Both the position numbers and the translations under genes were made by a program. Under the pieces are notes generated by a model that saw nothing but the letters and a program-made list of their open reading frames with translations, was not told the origin of the DNA and ran no database searches. Shown piece after piece: positions 11,706 to 23,110 of a stretch of DNA of 64,000 bases; the first letter of the stretch is position 1; every line of letters begins with the position of its first letter. Location of the stretch: positions 51,835,973-51,899,972 of the forward strand of contig OZ018338.1 of assembly GCA_963969495.1 (NCBI GenBank), given 5' to 3'. This stretch comes from Ceratothoa steindachneri (lineage: Eukaryota > Arthropoda > Malacostraca > Isopoda > Cymothoidae).

Positions 11706-12344
11706 GCAGTGTGTTTCCTATCCCACCCTCAGTCTCACTGCCCTTCAGGTTTGTTCCAGAATTCCTAGAAGGTGCTTTTGCTGTGCAGTTTACATTTTGA
11801 GGATAATGGTATGTGTTTTTTCTAGTCAAACACTTTTTAAACTTATAATGAATACTCATTTAGCAAGATATTGATATGTATGCGACATTTTATATTAATT
11901 TTATTTTCATACTGTATGATATAAATAATTCTGCTAAGCAGTCATGCTCTGTATTATAATGATAAATTTATCAATAATTTTTCTGTTTATCTCCTAATTG
12001 TTTGTTGTTTTCTTCTTTGAGAGTGTGTTTCTTACCAAACTTATAGTCTCACTGCCCTTCAGTAATGTTCCATTAGTCATAGAAGGTGGTAGTTCTATGC
12101 AAGTTGACATTTTGAGGTAAAAGGTAGGTGACTTTCCTAGTCTAACACTTTTAAATCTTATAATAAACGTTAATTGAGCAAGCTATTGATATGCATGTGC
12201 ATGTGAGGCATTTTATATTCATTTTATTTTCTTATTGAATGATATAAATACTTCTGCTAGGCTGTCATGCTCTGTATTATAATGATAAATTTATAAATAA
12301 ATCTTTTGTATATCTTGTAACTGTTCGTTGTTTTCTTATTTCAG
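11706..12344 (+). repeat. Tandem duplication of a roughly 310-bp unit upstream of the Cys-rich pseudogene
   Basis: Copy 1 (about 11706-12022) and copy 2 (about 12023-12344) share long blocks, such as AGTCTCACTGCCCTTCAG, CATTTTGAGG and TGTCATGCTCTGTATTATAA, in the same order. Each carries a splice-donor-like GTATGT or GTAGGT about 100 bp in. Copy 1 has ATG immediately before the donor (11806-11808, then GTATGT). Copy 2 has AAG there (12121-12123, then GTAGGT). Copy 2 ends TTATTTCAG at the pseudogene start, while copy 1 has GAG at the same place. The unit therefore looks like exon 1 plus intron 1. Confidence 0.75.
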
Positions 12345-13930
12345 ATTCCTCGTAATTGTGTTGATAAGGTAGAGGACTTCTGCTACATTTGTGGTGGGGT
12401 CACCTTTGCATCACAGAAGCGCCGAATAATTGTTATGGTTAGAAAGGGCATATCACCTATATTTTTTCGATGCAAGATTAGTAAAAAAGATAAGAGCTGG
12501 GCTCCACCCATATGCTGAAACACTTGTGCAACTAACCTTCGCCAATTGTTGAACATAAAGAGGAAAGGGATTTCTTTTGCTGTGCCAATGACTTGACGGG
12601 AGTCAACAGACCATACCAATAATTGCTATTTCTGCATAGTAGTCATAGTACGAAAGGGCTTTTCGAAAAAGAGAAAAGAGTCCCTTGAATATCCAAACCT
12701 TCCATCAGCTATTTGCCTAGTTTCACATGGAGACGGTCTACCTGTTCCTGATGCACCAACTTCGGTACACTTTGAGTCAGATAAGGAAAGTGGTGAAGAG
12801 GTAGGAGAGAAGGATGACAATTCTGGATTGCAGAGTGACTAATGTTTGATGAAACACACTCCTCTAGGTCACATCTCATAACACAAGGGGAACTCCATGA
12901 CCTTGTCAGGGATGTGCAACTCAGCAGTGAACTCTCCTGGCAGCTTTTGTGAAAATTTCCAAACTTCGTGAGCGTCAGCAGCAGTGCAGTTCAACGAGTT
13001 ATTCTTAATGGAAGGTGATTTAGTGGCCTTCAACAATATTAATGGTCTGATGGAAGCACATGGTACCGAACACGACCCTAGACACTGCAGGCTGTTTATT
13101 GATTCATTAAAAACGGGTCTAAAAGGTTTTTTTGCTGAACAACGGCAATAGTGAACCATCAGTTCCTGTGGGCTATGCACCACAAATGAAAGAAAGTTAT
13201 GACAATATAAAGCATATGTTGCAATTCAGATAATGCGATGAACATCAATGGCAGCTCTCTGGTAACTTTAAGGTTGTTGCTCTTGTGATGGACTTAAACA
13301 GCTGATACACCAAGTACTGCTGCTTTATGTGCAAATGGAACAGCCGTGGAAGAGGTTCCCACTATATAAGGACAGACTGGCCACCTCGTTAATCATTGGA
13401 GCCTGGGATAAAATATGTTCAACATCCACCTCTCACTGAACCAAACAAAATTATTTTACCGCCACTATACATAAAACCTGAAATCATGAAAAACTTTACA
13501 AAGGTTATGAACAAATTTAGTCAGGGATTCAAGTATTTAACATCAAAATTACATCAGATTCGAGACCTTCTTAAAGATGGTGACTTTGAATCAGCACTTC
13601 CCAAAGCTATTTGGGAAGGATTCAAGTTTGTCGCGAAGTGATTTATCGGAAACAAAAGGGAAGGAAAACATCATCGAGGCTTACAAGAACATGCAATGTA
13701 ACATGTCACTTAAACTCCACTTGTTGGACTCACATTTCCAGCAAACTCTGGATGAGTTAGTGATAAACATGGTTAAAGGTTTTACCAAGAAATTTCAACC
13801 ATGGAAAAGCGGTACAGGGTGAATGGAACACAAAAATACTTGTAGCCAGACGATTGCGGATAGTGCAAAAGATGATTGTTCAGCTCACTATAATGATAAA
13901 GCAAAAAGGAAGAGAGTGGATATAGATTAG
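12345..13930 (+). pseudogene. Pseudogene of an uncharacterised Cys-rich, multi-copy animal protein family
   Basis: Starting right after TTATTTCAG, the plus strand reads IPRNCVDKVEDFCYICGG, then FFRCKISKKDKSWAPPIC, NTCATNLRQL, FAVPMT, REST and TNNCYFCIV, then YPNLPSAICLVSHGDGLPVP and an acidic tail. Further on come EAHGTEHDPRHCRLFIDSLK, KESYDNIKHML, DEHQWQLSG, QHPPLTEPNKIILPPLYIK, KNMQCNMSLKLHLLDSHF and a basic end. The paired CxxC motifs suggest zinc binding in the N-terminal third. I recall this layout from unnamed proteins that occur in many copies in arthropods and other animals; their function is unknown to me. Stops replace a Cys (ICxNTC) and a Trp (MTxREST), and frameshifts break the middle and end, so this copy is dead. 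It has no introns after 12345, which fits a retro-copy or a mobile-associated gene. Confidence 0.75.
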
Positions 13931-16900
13931 AGTTTAAAACATAATGACACAATCTGTACGTTATAATAAAATAATAAAATATTACATTCCACGACTCTTT
14001 AAATCTATAGCCAATAAGTATTTTTCAAGCTGATATTTAGATTCAGTGCATGTAAATACATAAAAATTAACTAATCTCATTAAAGACGCCTACAACTTTT
14101 CAAAAATTGTTGAACATGTTATGGTTTGAATCAACTTCCTTTATATTTTCTTTTTTACTAAATTATTGCTCTGATTATTACTAAGCCTTCATTTAATGGT
14201 CTTCTTCTTCTTTTATATCTCCTTATTCTTTGCTCTCTAGCTGAAATTTCTTCCTGAGATTAAGTCAATCCCTTCCCTATTCTCTGTAATTAAGGAAATC
14301 TCTTAAAATTAAAGTAATGAAGAGAGTCGGGTAGAAGTGAAGTTTAATTAGTATTTGCAGATGTGAAGAAGGAAAGTATTAATCACTGTCGCAAAGGGAG
14401 TAAGGATTCCATGGAAGGTTTCAGCGGTAATCCATTTCTAAAAACCGAATCACCTGAAAAGAAATTAATTACTTTGGTTCGCTGGATTAAATTAACTTTG
14501 TGGTTAGCGACGAGGAAAAGGTAAACTTAACACACGATCTAAAGTTTTAATTTAAATAAAGTTGATTAGAGAGAATAAATTTATAGTTACCCTTTGACTA
14601 TTCATGTGGTTCTGATGTGGTTGTCTCTGATATATTTTATGATTGATTATTTTCAAAGGAAAGATCACCAATCTAGTAGATGACCCTTGACTTGTATACT
14701 ACTTGAGGTGTAGATAATTATATAATTGTACCTGTGTATGTAGCTGAATCACTCAATTGAGTCAAGATTAATTTTAGTATTTATAAATATAATTTTTTGG
14801 CTTTAATCTCTTATCAACCCATTTCTGAGATATTCTACTAGCTTATATTGTGTAGAGTTTCAGAGGTCCTCGAAACTTTTAGTGCTGGTTTGTCTGATAA
14901 ACTGTCGGGTTTTTTCATTTGATTTTCAATGGGTTTGAGGCATAAAAATTAGGGTTTTTGTCTGGATATGTCAGAGATGCAGTCACGGTTTTTTTATGAT
15001 TGAGACTTAAATAGGTTTAAGTGTATAGAAAATAATGTTTGTAGTTTGTAATAATCACTAATATTCGCCAAGATTGTCGTTATATTTTAAAGAGATTTTG
15101 GTTACTGCGAAATAACGAATCATAATTTGAAAACTGCGTCTCTAAATCAATATACATACATACCTTTTAAATGAGTTATTTTGGCAGGCTAAAGTTAATC
15201 ATCGCTAATTAAACCAGATTTTTGAGAATTCCTAATTTATTTGTAGTGTTATTCCCTTATGAGAAATAAAGAGTTTTATTTTCAAGTATTCAAATCAATG
15301 TCTTGGCAAAGGTTTGATACATAAGAATTCGAATATCATCAATTTTAATGTTGTCACAAAAAAAATCACTTCAAGTGTTACAATTTTAAAGTATAACAGA
15401 CCTTAAATTAACAGCCATAGCGTGTTAGTCTTAACGAATTCTGCCTTTCATTAATCATCTCTAAGTTTCTAAAAGCTGAAATTGATTGCTGATGTTTCCA
15501 TGAGCCATTGGGTTCTAAGATCACTTCTTACTTTGAGCTAAATTGAGCAAGATTGGTTATTAGTTGTTCACGAAAAGAAGTACGTGACAACCTCACTCTA
15601 CTTTTTAGGGTTCCTATGTTATAACGACTCCTAGCTCCGATGCTACATTAAACAGTGAGTCAATCGCCAGTGACTTTGCAAGAAAGAACGAAATATTACC
15701 TTGAATAACTCATATTCACCACAAGACAAAAGTTTATAACCATTTTAAGCCACAAGGGTTGTTAACACTAAAATATCCTTCAAATTATTAAGTTAAGTAG
15801 CAAAAGAATCAATTAGCAGCGATTTAACACCGATCTGCATTCATTTAAGATGACTTTTATTTTTCAGTGCGGACCTAAATTTACCTGTTTTACGAACCAT
15901 GGGCATGGCAGCCCCTGGGCAATTAACCGGAATAGAACCTCAATCTGGCGAATAACCACACTCGCTTGGCTTCACTTTGCTGTATTAGGAATCTGTATTC
16001 TCATACTGCTAAGCCGATCTAAGAATTTTATGAACAAAGCTGAAACAATACTAAGATTTTGATATTTATCTATGCCTCAGTTTGTTCAACTACCACTTAA
16101 AAGTACTTATAGTTTACATGAATATTAGATAAGAAGATAGCTCTTATTTACAGTGAGAAGATATACCCAATCTCTCTACTGTTAAAATTTACTTACAAGA
16201 AAGAGCTCCTTACTTTATTTATTTGTAATAAATAAACATCTAAAAATTCATGCAGCAATAATTTAAAAAATGCCAAAATAAAATAAATTAGAAGACAAAA
16301 GGAGGGTAATTGTCTATATCAGCTTCTCGTGAGAAATTGAAGATTTTTAATGGGAAGTATAAAAAAAAACAATAGCAACATTTCTGTGATTAAAAGAACA
16401 TTAGCGCATAGTAGAAAGACTCATAGTTTGCTGGAATTTTGCTTTAGCCACGGGTTAAAATGCTATATGACTGTCGTGGTATTTCAAGGACTGAGTGGTG
16501 GTGTGCGTACGTATAGGTTTTTTACGTACTTCAAAACTCCTTGATTAAGTTTTCTCTAAGAGTGCTATATTATTATTTATTATTTTGTTATTTTAATCTT
16601 TGAGGGTTTCTAGTGCCATGCTCAGCGTTTCAAAGATTGAACTAAATACTTATAAGAAACTAGACCTTCAATTAAAACATGAACAAAAAATAAAATCTAC
16701 CAAAACAAAATGCACGGTTATGAATTAAACGAGTTTAAGTGAGACTTACTAAATTACACAAATGAATATACAGTAATGGTTGACCCACTGCTCACTTTAA
16801 TATTGAACACTAATTAATCTTCCTCCCAAAAGATAATGGAATTTCTTTACCTTTAAAAATAACCTCAAGGGGATCTAGTTGGAGACTGACCTTGGCCTCA

Positions 16901-17271
16901 ATTTTTAGGTAGACGCAAGAATGTTGTTTGCGGGTAGGCGCGTGGACGTATTCACAAACCTTCTAGATGTTTGTCTGGCACGGGAATAGGATTAAAGAAC
17001 CACGGGTGATTTTAGTACGTTGTCTTGGGAAGATGATTTCACCAAAGGGAAAGGAAAGTATTGTTCTTCCAATCTTCTGGCTAATCATGGAATAATTAGC
17101 ACTGACGAGCGATGAGCCAACGAGTGAATCTTTTGACGATTAGTAAGTGTTTGAGGAAGTTCACTTATGGGTATTCCTCAATGGCGAGGACTATCTTCTG
17201 GGTTTTGTTGTAAAACTGGGATAGGTGGTTTCTCTGACTAGAGATAGTTTAACTTGTTTCTAAATACAAGC
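13931..17271. other. AT-rich DNA, no supported gene
   Basis: No transposon or RNA motif recognised. A plus-strand frame at 15850-16062 begins just before a TTTATTTTTCAG acceptor-like site and holds one hydrophobic stretch (LAWLHFAVLGICILILL). It could be a chance exon-like stretch and I do not call it. Confidence 0.4.
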
Positions 17272-17522
17272 TAATTTAAATTTTAATGTGACCAACAGGG
17301 ACTGGCTCAGCAAGAGTTTCTTCTGTGTTCTTTTCGTATGGTTGCCTGGCACTTAGCTGGACTCCGCAGTCTTGATTGCAAACTCAATCTTCCTGAGGCA
17401 AGATGCTAAATTTATCTGTGACCGCCAGGAACTGGCTCAGAATGAGCTTCTTCTGTGTCCCTTTCGTTGGTTGCCGGGCCTTTAGTCGGACTTCATTGTC
17501 TCGATGACTAACTCGATCTCTT
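17272..17522 (+). repeat. Tandem duplication, unit about 120-130 bp
   Basis: Unit 1 (17272-17403) and unit 2 (17404-17522) share TGTGACC, ACTGGCTCAG, CTTCTTCTGTGT, CTTTCGT, TTGCC and GGACT in order. Both lie in a GC-richer island (about 16860-17900) inside AT-rich DNA. No coding frame survives both units, so this is probably part of an untranslated mobile-element leader or a small satellite seed. Confidence 0.7.
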
Positions 17523-18299
17523 GTTCTTCTGCAGTTATCAGTATATATACTTCACTACCCCACTGGGGGTAGGGGGAGGAGGGGGGATGAGGTCTTCGGA
17601 ATTAAGACTGCTCCTCTAACGTTTCTTCTCAGAGTGTCTTTCACTTAGCCTTAAAGGCACCTTCTAGCTTTCGGTCAACTCTCTTCTAATTTCATCTATG
17701 AAGTGAAATTATATTCTAACTCTTAGGAGAAATATTGCCGGTTTAACCAATGTTAAGCCTGCCGGATCCAAAACTTGATGATACGTGCATTACGTAGTTG
17801 TGGGAGACCTTTCTGCTGACCCTCGATGCGAGGAGAGCGAGGGGGAGAGTTTAAGTAATAGGGTTACGCCGCCAAAATGTCAGGACGTTGCGGTTACCGA
17901 ACAAGGCCTCAGTTTTGAGGGTTGGATATCTTTTCCCTACAATGACTAATTTAGCGCCTATATTTACCGCCAAAATTATCGCCTGAAATTTTAGGCAATA
18001 ATTTTGTCTCCCGAATTATCGCCCATATTTCAAGATATCAGTAACTTTGTCTTTTTCGGTCATAGCTACAGGTAAATACTTTAAAAGAAAAGGCAAGCAA
18101 TGACTTTTCTACTTTTCACTATGTTTTTTTATCGTATAATTGCTTGATATTGCTAATATAGAGAAATGTTGCAATAGCATTGATTAATCATGCATATTTA
18201 AGTAATAACAATCATTTCTTTGACAAACCCCATTATCCACTTTCCTTCGGTGGAGTTTAGCGAGACAATCTTGTAGAAGGAACCAACAGTATTGTGTCA

Positions 18300-18680
18300 T
18301 ATGCGTCTCCCATCTCCTTGATGTTACTTATCTTTCTTCATCTTTACTTGATGATAGAACCGTTTGCCTTGTTATTCAAAAAATACCGCCAAGATTCTCT
18401 GTAACTCTTTCCAAATCGCTCTGATTAAAGTGCACTTTTCTGGTCATATAAACACCTACACACCTATGGTAGATTTTCTTCGAGTTTCTGTCAAATATAA
18501 CATTTTTAAATCTACTTTTGCAACTGTCTATACGAAGCCGGTAATCTTTTGTCTTTATTCTGGTATCCCTAATTTGAAAAATTATTCAGCAGACAAGTTC
18601 TTCAGGCTGGCTGAAGGAACGAAAAAAGCCTTACCCTATATTAAGATAGGCTGTTTCTTCAGCTTCTTGCATTAGACAGT
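18300..18680 (+). pseudogene. Probable Penelope-like reverse transcriptase fragment
   Basis: The plus strand gives MRLPSP near 18300, then a cluster with SFQIALIKVHFSGHINTYTP, MVDFLRV, NIFKSTFATVYTKP and FCLYSGIPNLKNYSADK up to 18675. In Penelope-like RTs a GSPLSP box, an FxxxLNSxHP.IKFT helix, a LPFLD(V/I)L box and a (S/T)VYRKP segment followed by a Y...P..Y stretch occur in this order. The match is to that order and to VYTKP in particular. The RT active-site YVDD region is not readable. This may be a remnant of the family that supplies the GIY-YIG unit at 48.7 kb. Confidence 0.4.
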
Positions 18681-19795
18681 TATTTTCTTTCTGGCTCGTG
18701 GTTAAAATTTCAGCTGACTGTTTTGACAGAATAAGGACTCGTATTAGATCATTAAGATGATTATGAAAGAAAGCTTTAGGTGTCAAATTTCTTGCCATAC
18801 ATCTGAAGTCACTAGTAGCATCTTTGTTACATTACACTCCTGCTCTTTTCAAATATCTGACAATAGAGGTTCAGTCAGTTAGCTTAACAATGGTATGGGA
18901 ATTTCTTTGTTTCATTGTACAGGTGTTACCGAATTGATTCTAAATCATGAAAGTCCGCTCAATTTTTTTCTAGCATTAAAGTAGTACACAATCACAACAC
19001 TAAATAAGCCACCATTGTGCTAGTTTTGCAGTTCACTCCACACTAAAGGCGCACCAAAGTTTCAAATTTGCGTTAGTCCATGTTGCCATTAGGAAGATCA
19101 CGACTTGCTCTCCATTATTCACTATAAATTAAGAACCATATGGTTATTATACCAAGTAGGTAATATTTTTTCTTTGCTCTTGTATAGCGTATTCGATAAT
19201 ATATATAGCTGTATGTTCCAGCCTTTTTAAGCAAGCTATTCGAGATTAAAGATAAAACATTAATCAATAAATGTCAAGACAATGTTAAAGTTAAGTATAT
19301 AAACAGATAAAATATTTCCTAAGGAAGTTTCACGTTTATATGATTTACGGACGCTAAATAAAATATTAATAAGCACCCTTAATTCTTGTTTAATATAATT
19401 TCAATTTGTAACTTTTAATAATAAAAGTTACAGCAAAATTTAGGATTACGCTTCTTTGTATGCGAATGAATAATAATTATGGTTTTATAACATCTTAGAG
19501 TAGGTAATTACTAGTGAAGCATTGGTAGGTTGATGTGAATCATTCCTTCATATCACAAGTGCTTTGGAAGTGGTAATAGGAGAGAAGCATTGAAGATTCT
19601 TCCAAGAAATTTACTTTTTCGAATTTTGTAAAATGCTATAATTAAATAGTAATTTTCATAGGTACATTTCAAGACTAAATTTGGTAAAATGATGCAGGTA
19701 ATGTAAATAAATATATAAAAACCCTATACGAATAAAGAGGCTGCCGCTCTGAGAAAGATCGGCATAAAAGTTTACCGCGTTTTTTCAATTTTCCC

Positions 19796-19825
19796 CTCTG
19801 TCTGTCTGTCTATCTACCTCTCTCA

Positions 19826-19862
<37 letters not shown>
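19796..19862. repeat. (CT)n / (CTGT)n microsatellite
   Basis: CTGTCTGTCTGTCTAT followed by a nearly pure CT run of about 40 bases. Simple sequence. Confidence 0.9.
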
Positions 19863-19864
<2 letters not shown>

Positions 19865-20759
19865 TGTGTTCCTTATTATTGAAAATCTGGAATCCTCATT
19901 CAACTATCTCTTTATTTACTATCTAATTAACTAACTTTAGTTCTCAGGATTTCTGATCAAGCTAGGACCTTGTTTACCCTTCACGAAGAACAAGCAGATT
20001 TATTATTCGGTCTTTTCCAGATTGTGCTTCAAATTTATGTTATAATTCAATAGCTTTTGTTTCTCCAATGAATTAAAAAAAAGAGCTGTATGGGAGGCCA
20101 GGACTGGTTCCTTTGCCTATGGAGTACACTCCCTAGAAAATGAAAGCAAAAACAATGAAAGCTGTAATAAAACCAAGGCTTTGTAGCTGAAGAATGAATT
20201 GTCTGTTTTATAATGTTATGCAGCGTACCTAGTTAAAATTGTTAATTCGTTGCATGTATTCACACCCATCTTCTGTTGTCTAGCAGATTTCAAATTTGAT
20301 TGTCTTTTAAAGTTAAGTTTCTTTGTGTAGTTTTGGATGTTACACAAAGGCAAATCTTGAACTACATCAGCTGGAATTCTTGTAATCCATAATAATCATT
20401 AGGGAGAATGTAACTTATTTACACTCCTCTATTTTTCAACGTTTTCAATGTTTATAATGTGCAGTGTTGACCTATTTCAAGATATATTTTAAAACTCTTA
20501 TTTGTTTGTAGCAAGGACAGAGTCAGCAGTCCCCTTGTCCAAGCACAAGATTGATCTATATTTTTCCATTTATCTGACTGTGCATTTTTAAAAGAATATC
20601 AAAGGACTTGGTTTCTGAAACAAAGGCCCCAAATAACTCCCAGGAGGAGCTTTGAAGGGCCTTAAAACAAGACAGGAGATCTCTTGAGGAAAGGTTTACA
20701 TGCAAATTATTGCTTACAAATGGTCTAGAAAGGAATGAGAGTCCAAAATGGCCCCGACA

Positions 20760-20930
20760 GGCGTTTTGATGATGGGCAGGTGCGTTGGTGGTGGGTGGGT
20801 AGAGATCCTGTTTTATTGCCATATGCAGTTCTTACTAGTGGTAGGCAGGTGTGGTACGGCTGGTGGTAGGGAGGGGCTTGTGGTGATCAGTGGCATTGGT
20901 GGTGGTGGTGGGCAGGGGTATTAGTTTTAT
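20760..20930 (+). repeat. G-rich GGT-type imperfect repeat
   Basis: Repeated GGTGGTGGGTGGGTAG, GGTAGGCAGGTG and GGTGGTGGTGGTGGGCAGG on the plus strand, with several GGG and GG runs close together. It could form a G-quadruplex, but this is composition only. Confidence 0.6.
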
Positions 20931-22934
20931 ACCATAATATTCGGTATTAAATTCCTTTTCAAATCATATATGGCAACCTTCCTATATTTTCTTTTAATTT
21001 CATTCCTACACTTGACCTAATTTTTATATTTTGGGGGTAATTTAAACGCGGTCGATTTACGCAAGTTTAAGAGAAAATAGCGGCGAAATTTCACTCTAAC
21101 CGATTCTATTCTTGAGATTAATTCTGTGGATTGGAGTTTTATTTCTTTATTTCTTTGATATAGGTCAGAAATGTGGTCAAATACTCGAAGTAACATACAT
21201 ACCGGATCTTAAATTAGGAATTTCGTTCATCTATCGTTCATTTATCAATTTTCATCATTTATTCCTGTCTCCTCTTTTTCGTGATATAACAGTGATTGTG
21301 CTGAGATTAAAGGCTAATTTTAATTCATTTTTATTTTTTGTTGAAAAATGAAAATTGATCATTTTCTTCCATCTCTGAGCTTTGGGGGAAAAGTTTATAG
21401 GATTCTGAAGCATACCTTTACGTTCTTTTCAATTAAAGAGAATTTAAAAAATCGTTATGGCTAGACTATTTAAGCTAAAGCCTTGTGTCTGGTCTCATTA
21501 GCTAGCATATTATCTAAAGGTTTTGTACTCTCCGGTAGATAGGATCATTAGAATCCTATGATTTACTCATGATTTTCCAAACTCTTCAAGCAAAAAGGAA
21601 AACCTAATATTTCCACTGGAACAGAAATCGGCATAAGAAAAATAAATCTTTTCACCGATTTTTACAATAATTACAGACAAAAAGGAAATATATGGATGCG
21701 AGATAAATTCACTAACACTCGCACAATAAACGAAATAAATTAACACTAATACTCATTTACAATGTTAGAGAATAAAAATAACAAATATCTATGGTAAAAC
21801 AGAACAATAAAACGAAAAAACACAGATGAATACTATTGCAATTTCAAACACTATCTCACTCATAAAAAATGTGCAGAACTGTTCGTGATGTCTACAGGTA
21901 AAATGGATTTCGGTACACGCTACAAGGAACACGGAATCGGCCTCGATAATCTGGTTCATCTAATTCTTTCTCCATGAAGGATTTCTTTGTTCCTTTTTCT
22001 TTAGCAGAATCGACGATTTTATTTTTACCAGATAAAATAATTCGAAGCTCTTTTTACTGAGGTAGGGACCTTTTTTTTTCTTCCCGCCTATTAGGGTATC
22101 TATTTTTAAAAATATTTATTGTCCCCAAATATAGTTGGAAAAGTTTTCTATCTTCCCATATTTGGGAGCTTATAATGGAGGTTGGTCAATGTAAAACATA
22201 CTTGTGCTGGAGATAGAGATGATAATTGTTAATGTGTGAATAAATCAAACACAAATCCTTTCAGAGAGTAGTTGTCGTTTTTCATCTACGAAAACCACAC
22301 CTAAGATTAGGTTAAAATTGGATCTTTTCTTGGAATTAACCACAAAAAAGATACCCATCACCAAACACAGTAGAAATCAATAAAATTTAATTTAAAGGGA
22401 AAGAGAAAAGCGTCTCTGAAGGCGTTTCGGTGTGACTGTAAATATTATAAATTTCTCTATCCCAAATGATTGGGACGCATATTTTAATATATGAGGTGGA
22501 GGAAAGTGAAATGAAATTAAATATAGAATAAAACTATTTATTGAGCATAGTAATTTGGTCCATTATTGACAACGCTTTTCAATTATTTAACTAAGCAGTG
22601 AAAACCTTTGTTGAAAATTAACTTCGGTTTTTATATGATATATGAATTGATATCTTTTTCCAACTCTTTGGTATCAAAGTAAACTTTGCCTTTTTGCAAG
22701 AAATTCTCATCGTAAGTAATAATTATGGTTTTGATCAAGTATGCCTTGAGTAGGAGCGCAGTCATGGAAGTTGATAGACTTCTGGTTCACCAGATCTTCA
22801 CTTTTGCCTATGAGCTTTATTTAAATGTTGCAAAACTATTTAGTTCTCCACTAACTCTTTGTTTATTATTAAGAAGCAAATAATAAATATCTCTTTTCAT
22901 ACGAGTATAAATTTTTTTTTACGATCAAATCATA

Positions 22935-23105
22935 GTTTTGGGTGATTAATATTTCGGTTAAACGACCAATTTGTTATCTGCTCTAACAATTCTGTCCAGA
23001 AATGGTTCCCGGGCATTTTTAGCACATACAGAGAAAGCAATATTTGCACGTTGTAAACGTTGATGTCCAGACAGTTCATGGTCCAACCAAACACCTTTTT
23101 GCTGC
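22935..23105 (-). pseudogene. Short mariner transposase fragment
   Basis: The minus strand reads GVWLDHELSGHQRLQRANIA, then FSVCAKNAREPFLDRIVRAD and NKLVV. This is the linker and start of the catalytic domain in mariner transposases (a VWVPHEL... segment, then EPFLDRIVTGDEKW in the family). The first catalytic Asp region reads RADNK here, so the residue is lost or shifted. About 170 bp survive, with no terminal repeats recognised. It belongs to a different lineage from the element at 35601. Confidence 0.55.
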
Positions 23106-23110
23106 TTAAT

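Larger units (their letters stand above)
18690..22930. other. AT-rich DNA with simple repeats, no gene seen
   Basis: Apart from the CT microsatellite (19796-19862) and a G-rich patch (20760-20930), nothing was recognised. The 88-codon minus-strand frame at 20556-20822 spans the G-rich patch and matches no known family. Confidence 0.4.

Noticed and set aside
12383..13183. Minus-strand frames of 64-104 codons
   Set aside because: Antisense shadows of the Cys-rich pseudogene, which reads well on the plus strand.
15850..16062. Frame with a hydrophobic stretch after an acceptor-like TTTCAG
   Set aside because: Could suggest an exon with a membrane segment, but there is no donor context, no homologous family and no partner exon.
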